Below, one piece after another: positions 54,688 through 64,000 of a stretch of 64,000 nt of DNA. Under the pieces are notes generated by a model, which ran no database searches, had not been told where the DNA came from, and saw only the letters and a program-made list of their open reading frames with translations. Origin of the DNA: Eopsaltria australis. Taxonomy: Eukaryota > Chordata > Aves > Passeriformes > Petroicidae. The stretch covers positions 310,001 to 374,000 of the forward strand of contig JAVTVJ010000346.1 in the NCBI GenBank assembly GCA_034509425.1, in the 5' to 3' direction. Numbering within the stretch: the stretch's first letter is position 1; each line of letters opens with the position of its first letter. The translations under genes and the position numbers were made by a program.

Positions 54688-54736
54688 AGCGGCGGGATGG
54701 GGGAATTTTGGCTGCTCATCCCAACCTCTGGCCCTG

Positions 54737-54744
54737 TTTTTATA
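54737..54744 (-). promoter_or_regulatory. OXT: OXT TATA box
   Basis: TATAAAAA on the minus strand, 50 bp upstream of the ATG. A start site about 30 bp downstream would leave a short 5' UTR of about 25 nt, as is typical of this gene. Confidence 0.85.
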
Positions 54745-56390
54745 GTCCTGGCTCCTGCTTAGGGATTCTGGCACCGGCGTCACCCGTGGTCTGTAAAAAC
54801 CACAAGGCATTTCTTCCCACAGCTGAGGGCTCGGCTAATAGCCGGAGGTCGAGGACGTGAGGTCAAGGACAAGGTGTTGGTTTTCTCCTCTGTGATGAGT
54901 CCGGCAACGGCGGGAACGTGTGGAGGTTGTGGATGGAGCTGGAGGAACGTGTGGAGGTTGTGGATGGAGTCTGGGGCTTGGAGCCCTTCTCCAGCCACTC
55001 AGGGCTGCTGAGCTGTGGTGTGCCCCATTGGGAACCCCTCTGGTGTGGAGAGGGTTGGGATGAAGGAAGGCAGCTGCAGGTGGGACGTGTCCAACCAGGA
55101 GCAGGGTGAGAAGGGTGGGTGTTTTCCTTGGCTCCAAATCCCTTTGGGTGAGGGGAAGCAACCCCATATCCTCTGGGATCATCCTTGGGATCTGGGTGGG
55201 GAATGGGATCTGGGTGGGGAATGTCCTTGTTGGCTCTGTCCTTCCACCCATGCCTGGCCTTTGGGGGATGCTCAGCACTGGGCTCATCCCGTTCTGGGAC
55301 AATGGTGACACCCAGCCCTTCCACACCCATGTTCATCCAACAGCTCCACAGCCACCTGAGAACACCAAACCCTCAGGGCAAAGGCCTGAAATCCCAAATT
55401 TCCCCACTGCTTCTCCTTGGAGCTGCACACAGGGGTTGAATGTGGTGCCCTGAGCCACATCACCAGCAGACAAAGCCCCCCCTCCTCCCTGAGATGCAGC
55501 ACTGAGGATGAGGCCGAAGGCTGACGCAAGAGCCCAGGGTCCTGCTCACCCCAGCCCCTTGCCTTCCTTATCCCAATTAGGAGCTTCCCAGCTTGAATAA
55601 ATTTCCCTGCTGAGGACAAAACTTGACGTGCACTGAGATCATTACCCTGCACTGGCTTAATTGGGAATTAGGCAGCCCAGAGCCGGACAGCCGTGACCTT
55701 CTCCTGTCCCTCTGGCTTGCTTCAAAATCTGCCACTTAGCACGGCCAGCGAGAGGGCAGCCAGGTCCCTGTCACCCACCCAGGGTCAGTCCCAGGGGACA
55801 AGGCAGGCACTGGGATCCATGGTAATGGGGTGGAAATGGGGCTCAGCACCTGCTGTGTGCTGTCCCAGTGCCTCAGCTCCGGCTGCAGCACAGGGTGGAG
55901 GGAGGGGATTGTCACCCCAGAGCCCCTTTGGCTGCTCCAGGGGTGCCCAGACCCCTGCAGGATGTGTCTCGGGAAGACAAGTGGGGGAAAAAAGCAATTA
56001 TCAGCTCCTGGTGCTTTTTGGGGACTCGATTTTCACCTGACTTTGAGGTGTTCATCAGATGGAGCATTCCCAGCTCAGCCACACATTCCCGGTGCCGCAG
56101 GGATTTGGGGTTCCCATCTGGGAAAAAGTCCGAGCGCAAGGACTGGGCTGAAAACCCAATTCCTTCATCCCACCTCAGAATCCCCCATCCCAATGATTTT
56201 GGTGTCACCCCTTTCCCAATGATTCTGGGGTGATTTGGGGTTGCCCCCCTCCCCGGGGCTGGGATCAGCTGCTGGCTGTGGGAAGCAGGTCCTGGATCAA
56301 TCCTGCATCCCCTGCGGGGTGCGGGGAGCTGCAGGATGGATCCCGCCGGTGTCAGGGAGCTCCACCTCCCTGGAGGGTGCCACCTCCCTC
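54745..56390. other. OXT upstream / OXT-AVP intergenic DNA
   Basis: About 1.6 kb of unrecognised sequence upstream of OXT. A two-copy patch at about 54915-54975 (GGAACGTGTGGAGGTTGTGG) and a GGGAATGGGATCTGGGT duplication at about 55190-55222 are the only repeats I see. Confidence 0.5.
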
Positions 56391-56398
56391 AGGGACAG

Positions 56399-56472
56399 TA
56401 TAAAGGACGAGCCGTGCCCTGTGCCGTGGTCAGTCCCAGCCTGGAGAGACCTCGGAGCAAGGAGCCCGCAGG
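56399..56472 (+). promoter_or_regulatory. Candidate TATA promoter, initiator and first exon on the + strand
   Basis: TATAAAGG at 56399-56406 is followed 33 bp later by a perfect initiator TCAGTCC (A at 56432). The 41-nt segment from there to GCCCGCAGG ends at a strong donor GTAAGAG (56473). The segment has no ATG. The spacing is that of a real TATA promoter with a short non-coding first exon. No transcript evidence is available. Confidence 0.45.
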
Positions 56473-56681
56473 GTAAGAGAGCCGGGAGAGGGTTGGGATA
56501 ATGGTACCCAAAATTTTGGGAGGTGACTGTGGGATAACAGTGACCGACCCTGTCTGTGGGTGTCCAGAAGGGGTGGGGAAAGATGAGACCAGCCCTGGAG
56601 GGGGTCTTTGGAGCTGGGAGCCTGAAACTCTCTGCTCTTTGGGGGTTTTGGGTGCTTTTCCTTACTTTTTATCATTTTTAG

Positions 56682-56750
56682 TAGATGCTGTGCTGATTCC
56701 TGAAGGCAGCGAAGCGCTGAATCTGCCCCAGAGAAGGGCTTGGCCACGAG
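56682..56750 (+). other. Candidate second exon of the + strand transcript
   Basis: The pyrimidine-rich acceptor CTTTTTATCATTTTTAG ends at 56681. The 69-nt segment runs to GGCCACGAG before GTAACT. It contains one ATG followed after two codons by a stop, so it would be untranslated or carry a very short uORF; one other frame is open throughout. Confidence 0.3.
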
Positions 56751-56819
56751 GTAACTTGGCAATGGCACATCCCAGGCGTCCCCAGTCCCCTGGGGCTTCT
56801 GGGGGGGAGGACTCGACAG

Positions 56820-56915
56820 TCAGATCCCAAATTTCAGCTCTGCCTGACCCCAAATTCCAGCTCTGTCTGATCCCAAATTCCAGCTCTGCCTGACCCCAAA
56901 TTCCAGCTCTGCCCA
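56820..56915. repeat. Short tandem repeat, about 25-bp unit
   Basis: About four units of CCAAATTCCAGCTCTGCCTGA type, located 3' of the vasotocin gene. Confidence 0.85.
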
Positions 56916-57107
56916 AGCTCCTTTCCCTGGGAGCTACAAGGATGGGGCCAAATCCTGCGCCCAGCCCAGCCAAACCCCCTGCACTCCGTGGGGATCTGGG
57001 GACAGAAGACCCTCTGACACCCCCATCCTGAGCCCCAGCAGATCCCTTGGAGCACCCCTGACCCATTCCCAGAGCCCAGGACGAGGCCACCACAGTGCAC
57101 GAGGACT

Positions 57108-57113
57108 TTTATT
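57108..57113 (-). terminator. AVP: AVP poly(A) signal
   Basis: AATAAA on the minus strand (TTTATT on +), about 70 bp after the vasotocin stop codon. Confidence 0.8.
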
Positions 57114-57181
57114 GGGTCTGGTATGTACAGAGCCGGGCTGGGGGGGTCGGGCAGGGCTGGGGGGGCTCCCCACGCCCTGGC

Positions 57182-57354
57182 TCAGAGCAGGGGGTGCTTG
57201 CCCTGCTGCTGCTGCTGCCGGTTCGCCAAGTGCATGAGCTTGAGGAGCAGATCTCCGGCAGAGCCATCCATCACCGTCAGGTTCTTCTCCTCCGCCGCCT
57301 CCTGAGCGCCGTCGCTGCCCTCGTCCAGGCAGCCGGTGTCCATTGCGCACGTCT
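57182..57354 (-). CDS. AVP: AVP exon 3 (neurophysin end, copeptin-like, stop)
   Basis: Acceptor CTGCGGCAG. Codes [20 protein letters not shown] and the copeptin-like tail to TGA at 57184-57182. Confidence 0.96.
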
Positions 57355-58759
57355 CTGCCGCAGGGAGAGGAAGGTGGTGATGAAACAGGTTATTTGGGAT
57401 CGCCAGGAGGGTTATTTTTGATTTTCGGCCGGGGGAAGGGGTTGGTGACAGCCAGGGGGGCCCGCACAGCTCGTGCTGTGGTTTTGTCTCTCCCTTTAAC
57501 CAGGGAGCGGGGCTGGATTTTCTGGCTCATCACGGAGGCTGTGCCTGGCCAGCAAAAAACTCATGGTGGGCGAGGAAGGAGCTCCGAGCCCAATCCTTTA
57601 GAATCAGAGTGGTTTGGGTTGGAAGGGACCTTAAAGATCATCTTATCCCACCCTTAACCATGGGCAGGGACACCTTCCCCTGTCTCAGGTTGCTCCATGC
57701 CCTGTCCAACCTGGCCTTGGACACTTCCAGGCCTCCAGGGGCATCCACAGCTTCTGTGCCAGGGCCTCAGCACCCTCACAGGGAAGAATTCCTTCCTGAC
57801 AGCTACCCTGAATCCAACCATCTCGGAACGGAGCCAACACCGCTACCACTCCGTGCCTCAGTTTCCCCACCCTAAGACCAAACCACACCACCAGATGAGC
57901 TCCACCTGCAGACTTCTGCCCCTTGCCGTGCCCCAGTGCTCCCCACGCACCCCAAACCCTCCGTGCCCCGAAGGTTACCGGCGGTGCAGCAGATGCCGGG
58001 CGCGGCACAGCGACCCCCGGCTCCGCAGGGCTGCCCGCCGGCCTGGCAGGGCGAGGGCAGGAAATCCTCCTCGGCGCAGCGCCGCGTCTCCGCCGTGCCC
58101 AGGTAGCAGCCCAGCTCCGCTCCGCAGCAGATGCCGGGCCCGAAGCAGTTCCCTCTGTTGCCGGGGCCGCAGGGCATGCACTGCGGGAAGGAGCTGCCTC
58201 AGTGCCCGCACCCTAAAAACCCTTCTTGCACCCCCTTGGATTGGGAACCCGCATGCAATGCGCCCCGATGTACAGAGAGCAGCTCCGCACCTGCCCCTCT
58301 TCCAGCTCTGCCACCAGCAGCAATGGTGACCTTGTGCCCCCGCTTTGGGCTGTCCCCATGACCGCCGTGTCCCCTGTCCCTGCGCTGTCCTGTCCTGATC
58401 CCCCTCAACCCGGCAGGAGCCAAGCTTGAGCCTCTTCTCGAGTTGCCAGCAGCACTTCGGAGCGGTCACTCCTCCGCCACTGCCCCATCGCGTGTCCCCA
58501 GCCATCCCAAAAACCCCACCGCTCCAGGGAGCGTGGCACGGCACCCACAGGTGAAGGGGGAGCCTCTGCACCCCACGGAGCCGCTCTGTCCCTCCCAAAG
58601 CTCCATCCCGCGTCCCGCAGCGCCCGGCCCGGCCCGTACCTGCCGCAGAGCTGTGTCGGCCAGAGCCCGCTTGCCGCCCCGGGGGCAGTTCTGGATGTAG
58701 CAGGCGGAGGACAAGGCGAGGAGGCAGAGGAAGGAGAGGGGCAGCGAAGGCTCTGCCAT
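57182..58759 (-). CDS. AVP: Vasotocin-neurophysin precursor (vasopressin orthologue, three exons)
   Basis: The ATG is at 58759 (reverse strand). Exons of 120, 202 and 173 nt give 164 residues. Signal peptide 1-19; hormone CYIQNCPRG (20-28), that is arginine vasotocin; GKR; a neurophysin with 14 cysteines; then a copeptin-like C-terminus with the sequon NLT and the Leu-rich core [11 protein letters not shown], ending in a QQQQQ run and GKHPLL. Vasotocin is the bird antidiuretic and oviposition hormone, made in magnocellular neurons. There is no clear monobasic cleavage between neurophysin and the copeptin-like part, as in other non-mammals. The gene lies upstream of mesotocin on the same strand. 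Confidence 0.97.
57600..57805 (-). mobile_element. CR1 LINE 3' fragment in AVP intron 2
   Basis: On +, begins AATCAGAGTGGTTTGGGTTG and runs through CCTTGGACACTTCCAGGCCT to GGAAGAATTCCTTCCTGACA. The fragment has the same orientation as the AVP gene. Confidence 0.88.
57979..58180 (-). CDS. AVP: AVP exon 2 (neurophysin core)
   Basis: Acceptor TTCCCGCAG, donor GTAACC; 202 nt. Codes [20 protein letters not shown] and onward to ICCTA; 12 cysteines. Very GC-rich. Confidence 0.97.
58640..58759 (-). CDS. AVP: AVP exon 1
   Basis: [20 protein letters not shown] then [20 protein letters not shown]; 120 nt; donor GTACGG; phase 0. Confidence 0.97.
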
Positions 58760-58811
58760 GGTGCCAGGGGAAGCTGCTCCAGCTGCGTCTGGCCCCGTGC
58801 TGAGAGAGCTG

Positions 58812-58819
58812 CTATTTAT
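58812..58819 (-). promoter_or_regulatory. AVP: AVP TATA box
   Basis: ATAAATAG on the minus strand, about 55 bp upstream of the ATG, the same distance as the TATA box of OXT. Confidence 0.75.
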
Positions 58820-59079
58820 GCTGCCATCGCCCCTTCCCAGGGGAGGAGGAGGAGGAAGAAGAGGGATGGGTTGGGTTTTTTGTTGTTTTCCCATTTTTTT
58901 TATTCCTGTGTTGTTTTTTTTTTTTTTTCCCCAAATCGCATCCAAGCAAATCTGTAATTGAGATGATTCAGTGCAGCAGCACTCGGGGCTGGTGGATCCC
59001 ACCCTTGGCTGCTCTGAGGGGCACGGGACAGCCCTGGGATGTGCTTGGGAAGGGCTCTGGATGGGCTGGGGGTGGGTTC

Positions 59080-59710
59080 AGGGAGAGGTGCTCCCTCAGA
59101 AGGTGCTGGTTTGGGGAGGGATGTGGGTTTGGAAGATGCTGTCGGGGGAGGGATGTGGGTTTGGGGACAGATGTTCATTCAGGAGATGCGGTTTTGGGAA
59201 GGATGCAGATTTTGGGAAGGGTCTTGGTTGGGGGTGATGCTGGTTTGGGATGGATTTTTATTTTGGGAGAGGTGCTGGTTTCAGAGAGATGCTGGTCTGG
59301 GAGCAATGCTGATTTGGGGAGGGATAAGGATTTGGAAGGTGCTGCTTCAGAGAGCATTGTTTGTTTGGAGGATTCTGATTTGGGACTGATGCTGGTTTGG
59401 AAGGATGCAGATTTTGGGAGATGTGCTAGTTTGGGAAGGGTTGTTTGTTTAGACCATGTTGGTCCAGGACAGATGCTGATTTGGAGATGCTGGTTTGGGC
59501 AGGGATGCTGGTTTGGGGAGGGATGCTGATTTAGGGAGGGATGCTGATTTGGGCAGGGATGCTGCTTTGTGGGATGCTGATTTAGGGAGGGAATGCTGTT
59601 TAGGGGATGCTGATTTAGGGAGGGGATGTTGATTTGGAGGATGCTGATTTGGGCAGGGATGCTGCTTTGTGGGATGTTGTTTTGAGTGATGCTGCTCTGG
59701 GAGGGGATGC
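59080..59710. repeat. Degenerate G/T-rich tandem array upstream of AVP
   Basis: More than 25 imperfect units of 15-25 bp with the core GGATGCTGATTTGGG. The + strand is G-rich and nearly C-free, so the array is strongly strand-asymmetric. It starts about 320 bp upstream of the vasotocin ATG. Confidence 0.9.
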
Positions 59711-60760
59711 TGGAGGAGAGTGACGGCTTTGGGGCTGGGAGAGAACCCTGGGTTCACAAAAACACCCCAAACAACAGGGGCTGGGCTGCAGCACTGGGAC
59801 CCTGCCAGACCCTGTCCCCAAAGGGACCCGTCAGTGCCACCCACGGCTCTCCTGCCTCTTCTCCAAGAAACCAGAAGGCAGGGAAAGCTTGGGAGAAGGG
59901 GAGACAAAAAGAAAAGGCATCTTTGGGGTTGGCACCAGCACATTCGTGTCACCCACGGGCTGTCAAAAACATCTGCACAGGAAAAACACCATCAACAACC
60001 CCCTGCCCCATCCAGCCATGAATATTCCTGCTGCTCCCAGATCCCTTTGCCAGCAACACCCAGGGCAACCTCAGCAATGTGGAATTAAAATGCAGAGAGG
60101 AATCCGGTGCCTGTGAGCATCCTCCCTCTCCTTCCTCCCCAAAAATTGCTGGGACTGGCTCACAGGGATCAGGAGGGGTTTGTTTGGGGGGCTGGGCAAT
60201 GTGGGGGTGCTGTGGTCCAGCTGTGGTTCCCCTTCTGGAGTGGTTTTATCCTTTACTCGTCTCCACATAAGGTGGGGAATTGAGGCAGAGAACCATAAAA
60301 ACCAGCCTGGACATCACTTGAGGTGGCTGAACGTGTTTGTCCCCTGCCCCTCATTAGTTTTCCTCATTTTCCTCCTCTCATTAACATCCCTTTTCTGCTG
60401 GACAAACACCCCAGGCCCAGTTGGAGTGAGGGGAATGGTGGGGAAGGGGCAGCTCTGCTCAAGCATTCCAAAGGAAAGGCTGATCCCACTGCAATCCTCC
60501 CTGGAAAACCTTTGTTTCAAAGTGCTTGGGAAAGCTCCACAGGAAGCAGGGAGTGATTCTGGGTGAGGACTGAACCCCAGAGCATCACTTTGCACCCCCA
60601 AGGGAAACTGAGGCACGAAGGCAGAGCACTTTAAGGATCCCAGCTCCTGCCGTGTGATTTTGGAGCATGGGGGGGTGACATTCCTGGGCTTTGGGGCTTT
60701 TGCTGGGGGACATGAGGGCGATTTCCTCCCCTCAGGGGGGGTGAAGGTGGCCACAGCCCC
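59711..60760. other. Non-coding stretch upstream of AVP
   Basis: No ORF, repeat family or splice-flanked exon that I can support. Confidence 0.5.
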
Positions 60761-61215
60761 TGACTCAGCTCTCTCTGGGACCGAGGGAGCGGCGAGTTCC
60801 CGAATTTGCCCCGTGACGCTGAATCACCCACGTGGGGCGGCCGTGGGGGATTTAATGACCAACATCATTAGCACCAGCCTCGTTTCCCCATCCAAACCCA
60901 TCCCTTCACAGCGGGAGCCCAAACCCACTTACGTTGCAGGGCCGGGGAGGACGCAAAAGCCCTCGGCTGGGAAAACTTTTCTTTAGAAGAACCCCAAATG
61001 TCAGCTCTAAATTGGGTGCTACGCGCTCGTGCTCCGTCTCTTCATTACTGTATCGTAAAATTACATTAGCCGGGAACGATCTGCATTCAAATGACTCTGT
61101 GTCTGGAATGATAACGCAGGAATATGAGATTAAAATGTAATTATGCTCTTTAAAGTCAAGGAAGGTTAATAAAATGTTTTTCCGACTTGCAGAGGCTCCG
61201 CAGCCGCAAGGCGGA
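60760..61215. promoter_or_regulatory. Candidate conserved enhancer upstream of AVP
   Basis: A unique block unlike its GC-skewed, repeat-rich surroundings. It holds TGACTCA (AP-1) near 60763-60769, the E-box CACGTG at 60829-60834, two inverted ATTA cores (TTTAATGACCAACATCATTA, about 60851-60870), GCATTCAAAT at 61083-61092 and AATTATGC at 61139-61146, both POU-like. The start is 2.0 kb upstream of the vasotocin gene. A regulatory role is inference from composition and motif content. Confidence 0.35.
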
Positions 61216-61817
61216 ATCACTTACGGGAATCAAGGGGAGGATGAGGTGGGAAAGGGGAGGGGGAAATGGGTGGAAAACACAAAAAAAAGGGGGTTTTGGG
61301 GAGGGAAATATTGGGGTCGCTTGGGGTGAGTCATGGGGTTAAGGGATCCCAGGGGGATGGGTTTCCCAGGGGTGGGCAGAGCCAGCCCTGCTGGGCTGTG
61401 ATGCTCCCTGGTGCCCAGCGGGGCCCCCATCCCACATCCCGCTCCCAACCGAGGCCTTGGGGCTGCTCAGAGTCCTGCCCCAAAGGCTCCAACACCAGCC
61501 CCAGGGTCCTTTCTCTGCATCTCCAGCCCTGGATTTGCTCTGTGCCTGCTCCTCCCCAGGCTCTTCCTGTGGATGTCCTTTTGTTAGTGCTGATCTCCGA
61601 ACGATGTGCACGGGGTGCAGCCAGTGCCAGGGCATTCATCGGGCTCCCATCCCTATCCCGGCTCCCCTTGGGAATGAGGGCAATCCCAAAGGCCTGACCT
61701 GGGCTGGGAATGGAGCAGCACCCTCAAATCTGCCCCCCTGCTCAGCCAAAATACGGCCCCAGCTCTTGTAGACACCAGCAGGGGGGCTGGGGCTGCCAGA
61801 GGGGCTCAGCCACAGAG

Positions 61818-62030
61818 ATCATGGAATCTTTGAGGTTGGAAAAGCTCTCCAAGATCATTGAGTACCCCCGGCTTTGCCAAGGCCACCACTGACCCCTGTC
61901 CCCAAATGCCACATCCACATGGCTTCTAAATCCCTCCAGAGATGGGGACTCCATCACTGCCCTGGGCACCTGTGCCTGACTATGAAGGAATCTTCCCTCG
62001 TATCCAATCTGAACCTCCCCCTTCCTTCAT
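61818..62030 (-). mobile_element. CR1 LINE fragment
   Basis: Reverse CR1 from CATGGAATCTTTGAGGTTGG through CCAAATGCCACATCCACATG to TCCAATCTGAACCTCCCCCT. Confidence 0.85.
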
Positions 62031-64000
62031 TAACAGCGGGAGCTTCGTTAGCTCTGGAGCCCCCAGCGAGGTTTGTGAGAGCCCTTTGGGAGGCAGGAGA
62101 AGGGATGGAGGTGATGGAGCTTGGCTGCAGCACGGAGAGCTCCCAGTGCCAAAGTTTAACTGGGAGAAGTGAGACTGACAGCATTTAATCAGGACAAATT
62201 AGAGGGTGTTGGAAATGGGATGAATTTCACAGATTTTGTGCATTTTCCTGCCTTTGCCGTGGCTGGAGGGGGATGCAGCAGGGAAGGAGAAACTTCTTGA
62301 AGATGTCACTGATGCACTGGGGACACGGAGAGGGTCAGGCTGGCAAGGGAGAGCTCCCTGCTCCTGCCTGGGAGCTTTAATGCTCCTCAAATGGAGCTGT
62401 CACTGTCACCATGGCCCCGTGGCTGACAGGGGGTTAATGGCTGGGGGTGGTGGGGAGGGGGATCCTGCACCTCCTCCCCTCACATCTCGGGTAAAGATGC
62501 TCCTCTGCCTCCCTGACAGCTGGAAAACAACTTTGATGGCTCTCCAAAGGCAGCACAGCCAACGTCAAGATTGGCTGGGGCGCTGCTTTGATCAGTCCCA
62601 TGGCCAAATCCATCCCGCTGGGATGTGGATGTCACATCAGGAGGTCACTGACCAACAAGGGAGGGATTTGTCCAAAAAAATGCTCGAAGGACAGCATTAG
62701 AGGAAATTGCTCAGGCTGCAATCAATGCCACTCCCCAGCTCCCAGGGAGAAGACAGGCGTGGTGCTGGGAATAAATTTGCTGGAGCTGAAGAGGGATTGC
62801 TGTGGGTGCAGGCAGAGGAACCCATGGAAATTCCTGGCTCTGTGTCAGGCTGGGGTGCAGAGAGGGGCCCTGCTGCCCACAGGGATCCCACTGCCCTGGG
62901 GTCAGGAGGGCTCACACCCAGCTGGGGCAGGTCCTTCCCTGAGCTTCAAGATGTGGAGCAGAGGGAAACTCATCCCTGGATCCACAGCAAGAGGGGACAC
63001 AGCAGGGGAAAGGTGCAAAAAGGTCATAGAGGGTTAAGGAGGAGAAATTGGGGGATGAAGACTCTGAGAACTTGCTGTGAGGTGGGGATGGGCCCTGCTG
63101 TGAGCAGGGAGGGGCACCTGATGTCCCAACACCACCCCTTCCCTTCCAACCCCTGCTCCTTGCTGGCTCCTGCCCCTCCCTGCAGAACAAAGGGAACCTG
63201 GAGATAATTTGGGGGGATGGCTCCCACCTGGATCACTGCCCACCGGCAGGACACCACAAAGGACTTTAGGGCACTGGAGAAGCTTGTCAGAACCGGTGGC
63301 TTTGGGTTTTGTTGGAAGCATCCAAGCTCTGCTAGCTCTGGAGCAGGCTCTGAGGATCCAGAGGCAGCCATGCACCCTCCTCCCTTCCCTGCAGGAGGTG
63401 TGAGAGCTGAATCACCCCGGGATGGCTCACTGCAAACACCACGCCGCCGCTGCCTCCGAATCGTGGGGATTTTAGGAATTCTGTGCCTATTTTCTGAGCG
63501 TTTATTATTTCGAGATGCGTGATTTTCTATTTTTGCTGGGAATGGAGCCGGGCTGTGAACTCCTGCTGACGCAGGCAGGGAGCAGGAGCAGCGTGGGGCC
63601 AGCACAAAGCCCTGCTCCAGTGGATGAGCAGCTCCTTCCCGTGCCAGCAGCACGACAACGTTGCTCAGGTGCCTTTTGAGAGCAAATGAAAGTGTGACCA
63701 AGGTGAGCTGAGTCAGCTGGAGGCTCCTTATGGCCCAGAACGCCAATTAAGCGGCACCAGCAGGGGGTTGTAGAGGTGACAAACCCTTTGATGTCACCTT
63801 ACCTCCATCACATCCAGGACGGGACACAACCAAGTCATTTTCTGTCTGGCTTTTTTTTTTTTTGAGCAGCTCTTTGAAGCCCCCATGGGTGAGTCTCATC
63901 CCTGTGATCCATGAGGCTGCTGCCACAACCTGAAAACCCCTGATCTGCAGCTCCTCCATGCTGCTTTGGCTTTTTCCAGCCCGTGTATTCCTCTTCTGCC
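62031..64000. other. Non-coding right end
   Basis: No gene is recognised. A 240-residue minus-strand ORF at 63024-63746 shows no family motif or splice context. A CpG-bearing block with a homeobox-like GTTTATTATTTCG lies at about 63435-63525. Confidence 0.5.

Noticed and set aside
53833..54810. A single 325-codon minus-strand ORF containing the mesotocin start
   Set aside because: It begins upstream of the OXT TATA box and reads through both introns. The three-exon neurophysin model with a 202-nt exon 2 explains the sequence better.
63024..63746. A 240-codon minus-strand ORF at the right end
   Set aside because: No family motif, no signal peptide, no splice context. Its length is not exceptional for GC-rich DNA.
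1..64000. CRISPR arrays, operons, ribosome binding sites, prophage
   Set aside because: The genes are intron-bearing vertebrate genes and the repeats are LINEs and minisatellites, so these bacterial features do not apply and none was seen.

Overview
This is vertebrate nuclear DNA from a bird. Three things show it: many 5'-truncated CR1 LINE fragments on both strands, a mesotocin precursor (nonapeptide CYIQNCPIG) next to a vasotocin precursor (CYIQNCPRG), and the conserved block PTPRA - GNRH2 - MRPS26 - OXT/mesotocin - AVP/vasotocin. I cannot fix the species. There is no sign of bacterial, viral or organellar content.

Layout. Positions 1-23863 are non-coding and most simply the 5' part of PTPRA (5' UTR introns, promoter outside the window), with CR1 pieces, small tandem repeats and a few unique CpG-bearing blocks. 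PTPRA runs on + from the ATG at 23870 to the TGA at 45677-45679 in 21 coding exons. All splice phases join without a break into an 806-residue receptor tyrosine phosphatase alpha. Its 3' UTR probably ends near 46.9-47.0 kb. GNRH2 (+, non-coding exon ending about 47798, coding 48458-49194) encodes the GnRH-II decapeptide. MRPS26 (+, 50045-52492, four exons, 228 residues) encodes a mitochondrial small-subunit ribosomal protein and starts in a compact GC-rich promoter with two CRE sites. OXT/mesotocin (-, 54687-53421) and AVP/vasotocin (-, 58759-57182) are tandem three-exon genes of the usual neurohypophysial design, both with a 120-nt exon 1 and a 202-nt exon 2. From 58.8 kb to the end I see no confident gene, only a G-rich repeat array, a CR1 fragment and a probable conserved non-coding block.

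How the genes relate. Three neuropeptide genes (GnRH-II, mesotocin, vasotocin) lie within about 10 kb, with the housekeeping gene MRPS26 among them. The two hormone genes are arranged head to tail, as is usual outside mammals, and the mesotocin gene is convergent with MRPS26. The intergenic DNA here is unusually rich in short G/C-skewed tandem repeats.

Best leads: a TATA/Inr/splice-donor arrangement on the + strand between OXT and AVP that could start an unannotated transcript antisense to vasotocin; a CR1 fragment that appears to supply the splice-acceptor tract of the PTPRA exon carrying most of the catalytic P-loop; and the divergent C-terminal part of GNRH2.
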